This document shows, in pieces, positions 15,901-18,553 of a stretch of 18,553 bases of DNA (within the stretch, counting starts at the first letter, position 1; each line of letters begins with the position of its first letter). The position numbers were made by a program, and so were the translations under genes. The DNA comes from Pinguiococcus pyrenoidosus (lineage: Eukaryota > Sar > Pinguiophyceae > Pinguiochrysidales > Pinguiochrysidaceae): the NCBI GenBank assembly GCA_019677205.1, contig JAAMXY010002129.1, positions 1 through 18,553 on the forward strand, written 5' to 3'. The notes beneath the pieces were generated by a model. That model was given only the letters and a program-made list of their open reading frames with translations, was not told the DNA's origin and did not search any database.

Positions 15901-18553
15901 GACGTCACCTCGGAAGAGGATGCGCCTGGCCACAGATCCGACGAAAGCCTCCCTTTTGCTGCTGTCGTGGGCATTGTAACTCCGAATCCGAAGGGCGCCG
16001 CGCTTGCCGATCTCGAACACCGACACCAGGACTTTCGTGTCCGAGACCTTGCAGTACCCTCGCGCCACAAGTCGCCCAGCGCCACCGCGACGCCTCAGCT
16101 TCAGTGTGAAAGCCGGAGGAGCCGACGTCTCCAACTTTGTTCCCGTTGGCAACATGTTCATTAGTCGCGTCCGGCTTGGAGAGATGCGAAGGCGGTCGGC
16201 GACTACTCTCGCGGTCGCCGTGACTTCATCACCGACGACGGCGGGCAGCTCGAGCAGCGAGTGCAGGTTGGGGACAACATCATTAAGCAAGGAGCGGGGA
16301 ACGTGTAGCTGCACGGCCGCGCAGAACTCCGGGAGGTAGACATATCCTCGCAGCTCCTCGTGTCCCTCCTCGTAGATCTGGAGTCGGCAGAGGTGACCGT
16401 TAAGCCACTGAGTACGTGACGCTAGGACGCGCAGCTTCTTGCGGCACAGCAGCCGTGGCTGGCCATCGCCTTTGGGCACCACGAAGCCGCCTGCTGACAA
16501 CGCCTGTTTTTGATCGGCGTTCACACGACGGTTGGAAGAATCGGTCTTGGTCCGGCTTTGGTGTTCCACGTCCGTGATTCTCTTCCTGTCGTCAACGGGC
16601 TTCTTCTTGCCGTCGATGCTCAGGAGCATGACAAGGCGCCGACACATGTCGACGTGGCTCTCGGGAGGCCTCTTCAGCAGTGGATCGCTTCTCTCCAGGG
16701 TAGACGGCGCCAGCAACGAATGCACCAAGTCCTCATGCACGCTTGTCATGTAGGTGGCAGAATCCACCGGATCGTATGCCAAGAAAAAGAGGCGGCCTCG
16801 ATCATGATAAACCGAAACATGATGGGCCACGCCATCCACCTTCCGCGCCTCTTCATGGGCCTTCACGTCCCGCAACACGTGGCTCAGGAGAGTTGTGCAC
16901 GCCACGTCCACCCCGCGCTTCTCCCTCCGATCGCGAGCCAAGTCTCCGCTCGAATCCTTTGCTATCACGACCTCGTTGAAGACGCCCAAGGTGGTCTTCC
17001 GCGAGAGCGGCGGCGGCGCACCGCCTTGGTCGGCCAGGCGCTCGGCGAATCTTGTGATGGCAGTGACCCACACGCACAGCAGTCGTACTGGGGCATCCAG
17101 CTCCGGCGCCTGATTCTCTCGCATGTGTGCCACGGCGGTGCCAGGCACGTATCTGTCTTTGCTGGAGCGCATGTCTCTGGCGCTGGCAGCTTCGGTGGTG
17201 GAAGCAGACAGGGACAAATGCTCCTCATCTTCCCACGACGGCGTCGGCCAGAGTGGGTGGGACAAGTAGCTCCGCAGCGTGCGGACGAGAGTCCGATCGA
17301 GTTTGAACACGTCCAGGCACTGCATGCGCTGGGCGATGAGGCCCAATTGCGCCAGCGCCTTCTTGGCATACCTCCAAGAGACTGCATGAATCGTGGTGAT
17401 CTTTGCATCATCCGCTTGATTGACAACGGGATCCGCGGCCGTCAGCTCGCCTTCAACGCCTTCCCGCTTTTCGTCATCCTTCTCACCATCTTCAACAAAA
17501 TCAACAAGTTCGACCTCATCAATATCCTTGTCACCACCAGCACCCTTGTAGACGCCAACCCCGTCCGTGGCTTCCTCGCTGAACTCTGTCACGAGTTGCA
17601 GAAGCTTCATCGCCGCCTCGCAGATGAGGATCGTCGCGTAGGAGGGCGGCTCCTCGGAGACGTCGTAGTCGGACGCAAGACGCTGCATTTCGCGAGCTGC
17701 GGAATGCATGTCCTGCAGCCAGCGCTTCAAATCTGCATCCTGCATCGACGCCAGATCCTCCGCTGCACAGCCAACGTCCTTTTCGTACCCCCTACTCCCA
17801 CTGTTGCGCGCGTCGCCGCAGAGCAAAATCGTCTGCGGCACGGGAATGAGCGCGCTCTTCATGACCCGAAAGGCCTCGAGGAAGGCGCGGCGGATGTTGC
17901 GGCTCACGCCGATGTCCGCCTCGACCAACGCAGAGCGCTGGGCGCTCAACACGCTCTGCACCGCCTTGAGATCCACCCCGAACGGCGCGTCTGTTACAGC
18001 GCGAACTCGACAGAACATCGCCGGCAGAGCGCTCTGCAGGTCTTGGAGGATCCGGCGCCTTGCAGCGGCGGCGACGTCCAAGGCGACGACGATGACGAGG
18101 GGCCTCGTGCGCTTGGGGCCAGCGTTCAGAACTTCGTGAGGAACGTAAGCGGCAGCGTCGGCGGCTTCGGCCAACGCTTCTCTGCGATCTTCTTCGGCGT
18201 CTTGCTCGAGCTCAATGTCGCTACTTCTATCCCAGGCGGCAGCGATGGGCGCCTCCGTCGTTCTCAGCTGCTCGAATTGGCGGAGAAGGCTCGCCTCGGC
18301 ATCCGTGAAGTGGGCGTCGACTTCATGCTTGAGGTCCGCATGGCTCTTCTCTGCGGCGGCGACGGCGCCCTGTAGCTGTTGGAGATGCTTCCGATCGGCG
18401 CTGGGCAGAAAGCGCTTCTGCTCGCGGGTGCAATGCGCCTCTCCGCCGCGATCGTCAAAGAAAGCCTGTAGCGCTTCTTTGGCGACGCACAGCTTCAGCC
18501 AACACTCTCCCAGCAGTCTCGAACGAACTCGCAACGTCGGCGACAAGGTCGCC
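12943..18553 (-). CDS. Giant unrecognised protein with about eight beta-rich modules, 5' end missing
   Basis: One uninterrupted frame of about 1869 residues runs from the right edge of the window to a TAG at 12943-12945. No ATG occurs in the first 170 or so codons, so the N-terminus lies outside. I do not recognise the family. The first 600 residues are mostly helical: a charged, coiled-coil-like stretch, then a strongly hydrophobic strand (PLVIVVALDV) with helices after it, then an acidic loop (about residues 340-375). The remainder is built from about eight diverged copies of a module of roughly 80-150 residues: a strand like VLVSVFE, a second strand pair like LRIRSYNPxxS, then a helix with LxxRL and a closing strand. 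Linkers are Pro/Ser-rich. It ends in four EEK repeats and a short tail. There is no signal peptide, membrane segment or catalytic motif in the visible part, so an intracellular structural or scaffold role is a guess. Confidence 0.85.
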   Translation of the reverse strand, partial: ATLSPTLRVRSRLLGECWLKLCVAKEALQAFFDDRGGEAHCTREQKRFLPSADRKHLQQLQGAVAAAEKSHADLKHEVDAHFTDAEASLLRQFEQLRTTEAPIAAAWDRSSDIELEQDAEEDRREALAEAADAAAYVPHEVLNAGPKRTRPLVIVVALDVAAAARRRILQDLQSALPAMFCRVRAVTDAPFGVDLKAVQSVLSAQRSALVEADIGVSRNIRRAFLEAFRVMKSALIPVPQTILLCGDARNSGSRGYEKDVGCAAEDLASMQDADLKRWLQDMHSAAREMQRLASDYDVSEEPPSYATILICEAAMKLLQLVTEFSEEATDGVGVYKGAGGDKDIDEVELVDFVEDGEKDDEKREGVEGELTAADPVVNQADDAKITTIHAVSWRYAKKALAQLGLIAQRMQCLDVFKLDRTLVRTLRSYLSHPLWPTPSWEDEEHLSLSASTTEAASARDMRSSKDRYVPGTAVAHMRENQAPELDAPVRLLCVWVTAITRFAERLADQGGAPPPLSRKTTLGVFNEVVIAKDSSGDLARDRREKRGVDVACTTLLSHVLRDVKAHEEARKVDGVAHHVSVYHDRGRLFFLAYDPVDSATYMTSVHEDLVHSLLAPSTLERSDPLLKRPPESHVDMCRRLVMLLSIDGKKKPVDDRKRITDVEHQSRTKTDSSNRRVNADQKQALSAGGFVVPKGDGQPRLLCRKKLRVLASRTQWLNGHLCRLQIYEEGHEELRGYVYLPEFCAAVQLHVPRSLLNDVVPNLHSLLELPAVVGDEVTATARVVADRLRISPSRTRLMNMLPTGTKLETSAPPAFTLKLRRRGGAGRLVARGYCKVSDTKVLVSVFEIGKRGALRIRSYNAHDSSKREAFVGSVARRILFRGDVYNRKAWFPQLLRRLSFRRGEVVLDADSDLAAVRNMYDTAYASDLFVDPTLYRTVCKVKGGLRLCVILSLRAPDLRHAHGDLERAQSEDMPKGAQGIGDLTVALVAQCPDDCCEFVFVLDMDTCLAIAEVDDTSAKEEHLARHLSTSRLFETILKRLEYKKRERVLSLPIGKSVISASASTVEILSSATTQQPVSPTGASPRRLPKPGLFKRVVPFMTTTAEQRLKYRRFLWHRKVASQPSPPSVQASEYDSAGTEQGRIRLRVQMPLRRWSRSWVDEAQDTGEPIRFFAKQSIPESSPPSIAPDADEYEMHEVVARGSEAAKSGASKSEISPPSTPDAAAQLQLQGETLVFNKGVTIKMGLEDVLSYNCCVNAKAFMREEGGREPTLHTDNEEHWAFGKTFRITAYNPTTSSSATTFIESYKALREVVGAAAQKLLTSHASPEELFTYIFKQRARGVEGIFDANLDAYLPSPDAFTLQLLRDRLFGVYKVTPLVSGTLGSSGNKRGAIIEEEHKRGRIVFRGPKRLCGLLVQVVVFELPPTAEQEARRRAAIIDAGAVAKSSTTDVDGVSDAFENVVEACVPSYKILVYNPTSQQRCVALVPAKAVVECAGGVRSPYLRPFSEEWVKDMTPHRDVANILCDHLMLVRKRQGDAMELQVLWSGNKEVPLLAASLAEINSSAVGPSRPLAERNRKGGGRKKLFREAMRIDQVDAIVSVFWLPNRTAARQKDREELTVLRLNFYSTKYSEGADLYLDEGTQREFNGGTAICSLRGHEAQTMAVRRLLGLVSARMETRVVPTKDGREAVTHRTLQVELKRKPGDSWREAYHNVEPVEPGVVGQRPHGQPVVFMPASTRGDLILRRGALISERQVVISAYTRAVGAPPGGGLVIEAYEPEEAATAVLHVGATELREQVNGQRGLLDEEHIQGTVECLMHRLRMEVTPTRSWKLSMDPDIMPELFGNTEEKEEKEEKEEKVGADKSALAAS
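12978..13013 (-). repeat. 9-bp coding repeat CTTTCTCTT x4 (Glu-Glu-Lys)
   Basis: Four exact 9-bp units encode EEK tripeptides near the C-terminus of the giant protein. The period keeps the frame, and the purity points to recent slippage. Confidence 0.92.
13027..13336 (-). repeat. Beta-rich module H (last) of the giant protein
   Basis: Elements in order are RRGALISERQVVISAYTR, GLVIEAYEPEEAAT, the helix GTVECLMHRLRM and the strand SWKLSMDPDI. This is one of the clearest copies and has almost no insertions. Confidence 0.7.
13435..13810 (-). repeat. Beta-rich module G of the giant protein
   Basis: Elements are FREAMRIDQVDAIVSVFWL, then after an insert LTVLRLNFYSTKYSE, the helix AVRRLLGLVSAR and the strand LQVELKRKPGDSW. 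The order and spacing match the copies on both sides. Confidence 0.7.
13915..14355 (-). repeat. Beta-rich module F of the giant protein
   Basis: Elements are RIVFRGPKRLCGLLVQVVVFE, a long variable insert, then SYKILVYNPTSQQRCVALV, the helix VANILCDHLMLVRK and the strand MELQVLWSGN. Confidence 0.65.
14415..14862 (-). repeat. Beta-rich module E of the giant protein
   Basis: Elements are LVFNKGVTIKMGLEDV, CCVNAKAF, FRITAYNPTTSSSATTFI and a helical region ending LQLLRDRLFGVYKVTPL. The helical part is longer than in the other copies. Confidence 0.65.
15395..15758 (-). repeat. Beta-rich module D (diverged) of the giant protein
   Basis: Elements are YRTVCKVKGGLRLCVILSL, CEFVFVLDMDTCLAIAEV, the helix LFETILKRLEY and the strand ERVLSLPIG. 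The YNPxxS turn is missing, so this copy is assigned by order and by the helix and strand at its end. Confidence 0.45.
15823..16100 (-). repeat. Beta-rich module C of the giant protein
   Basis: Elements are ARGYCKVSDTKVLVSVFE, GALRIRSYNAHDSSKREAFV, the helix WFPQLLRRLSF and the strand GEVVLDAD. This is the shortest and most regular copy and serves well as a query for the family. Confidence 0.7.
16153..16452 (-). repeat. Beta-rich module B of the giant protein
   Basis: Elements are CRKKLRVLASRTQ, CRLQIYEEGHEELRGYVYL, the helix ATARVVADRLRI and the strand RTRLMNMLP. The YNPxxS turn is replaced by YEEGHE. Confidence 0.6.
16610..16845 (-). repeat. Beta-rich module A (first) of the giant protein
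   Basis: Elements are VAHHVSVYHDRGRLFFLAYDPVDSAT in two strands joined by a tight DRG turn, then a helical stretch ending MCRRLVMLLSIDG. The AYDPVDSAT turn is close to the YNPTTS and YEPEEAAT turns of later copies. Confidence 0.6.

Noticed and set aside
16510-18375. Plus-strand frame of 621 codons
   Set aside because: It is antisense to the continuous 1869-residue minus-strand frame, has no domain-like pattern, and is rich in His, Arg and Leu, as expected for the shadow of GC-rich coding DNA.
1-18553. CRISPR array, tRNA, rRNA, transposon or defence cassette
   Set aside because: The tandem repeats found are coding or short minisatellites with no spacer-repeat structure. No clover-leaf, rRNA core, transposase or inverted-terminal-repeat signal was noticed on reading both strands.

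Overview
This is nuclear DNA from a protist, most likely an alga with a secondary plastid of red-algal origin (stramenopile, haptophyte or similar; the lineage cannot be fixed from this window). Four points support this. There are long eukaryote-type multidomain genes. There are two short GT-AG introns of 71 and 82 bp. The starts sit in CATCATGG or ACCATG contexts rather than behind ribosome binding sites. A plastid-type oxidoreductase begins with a signal peptide followed by Phe-Ala-Arg, the bipartite plastid-targeting signature of such algae. The DNA is GC-rich, so long antisense shadow frames are common. Gaps between genes are 0.1-0.75 kb.

Layout, left to right. (1) 1-2238 (+): ankyrin-repeat gene, 5' end outside the window. 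(2) 2985-5453 (+): a complete, intronless ankyrin-repeat paralogue. The two are tandem duplicates that differ by seven repeat units between two shared landmarks. (3) 5644-11198 (-): a chromatin-type gene of two exons, about 1827 residues. It carries a canonical SUMO-interacting motif, three copies of an unassigned beta-rich module, a PHD finger, a possible degenerate bromodomain and a histone H1-like Lys-Ala tail. (4) 11199-11904: a divergent intergenic region with a 39-bp minisatellite, an AT-rich island and a TATAAA element. (5) 11905-12817 (+): a two-exon FAD/NAD(P)H oxidoreductase of the plant At1g15140 / pKIWI502 type. (6) 12943-18553 (-): a very long gene, 5' end outside the window, made mainly of about eight diverged copies of another unassigned beta-rich module.

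I see no operon-like or defence-cassette logic tying the genes together. The ankyrin proteins look like scaffolds, the PHD protein like a nuclear reader, the oxidoreductase like a plastid enzyme, and the last protein is unknown. The parts most likely to be undescribed are the two repeated beta-module architectures, in the PHD protein and in the giant right-hand protein. No RNA genes, CRISPR arrays or transposons were recognised.
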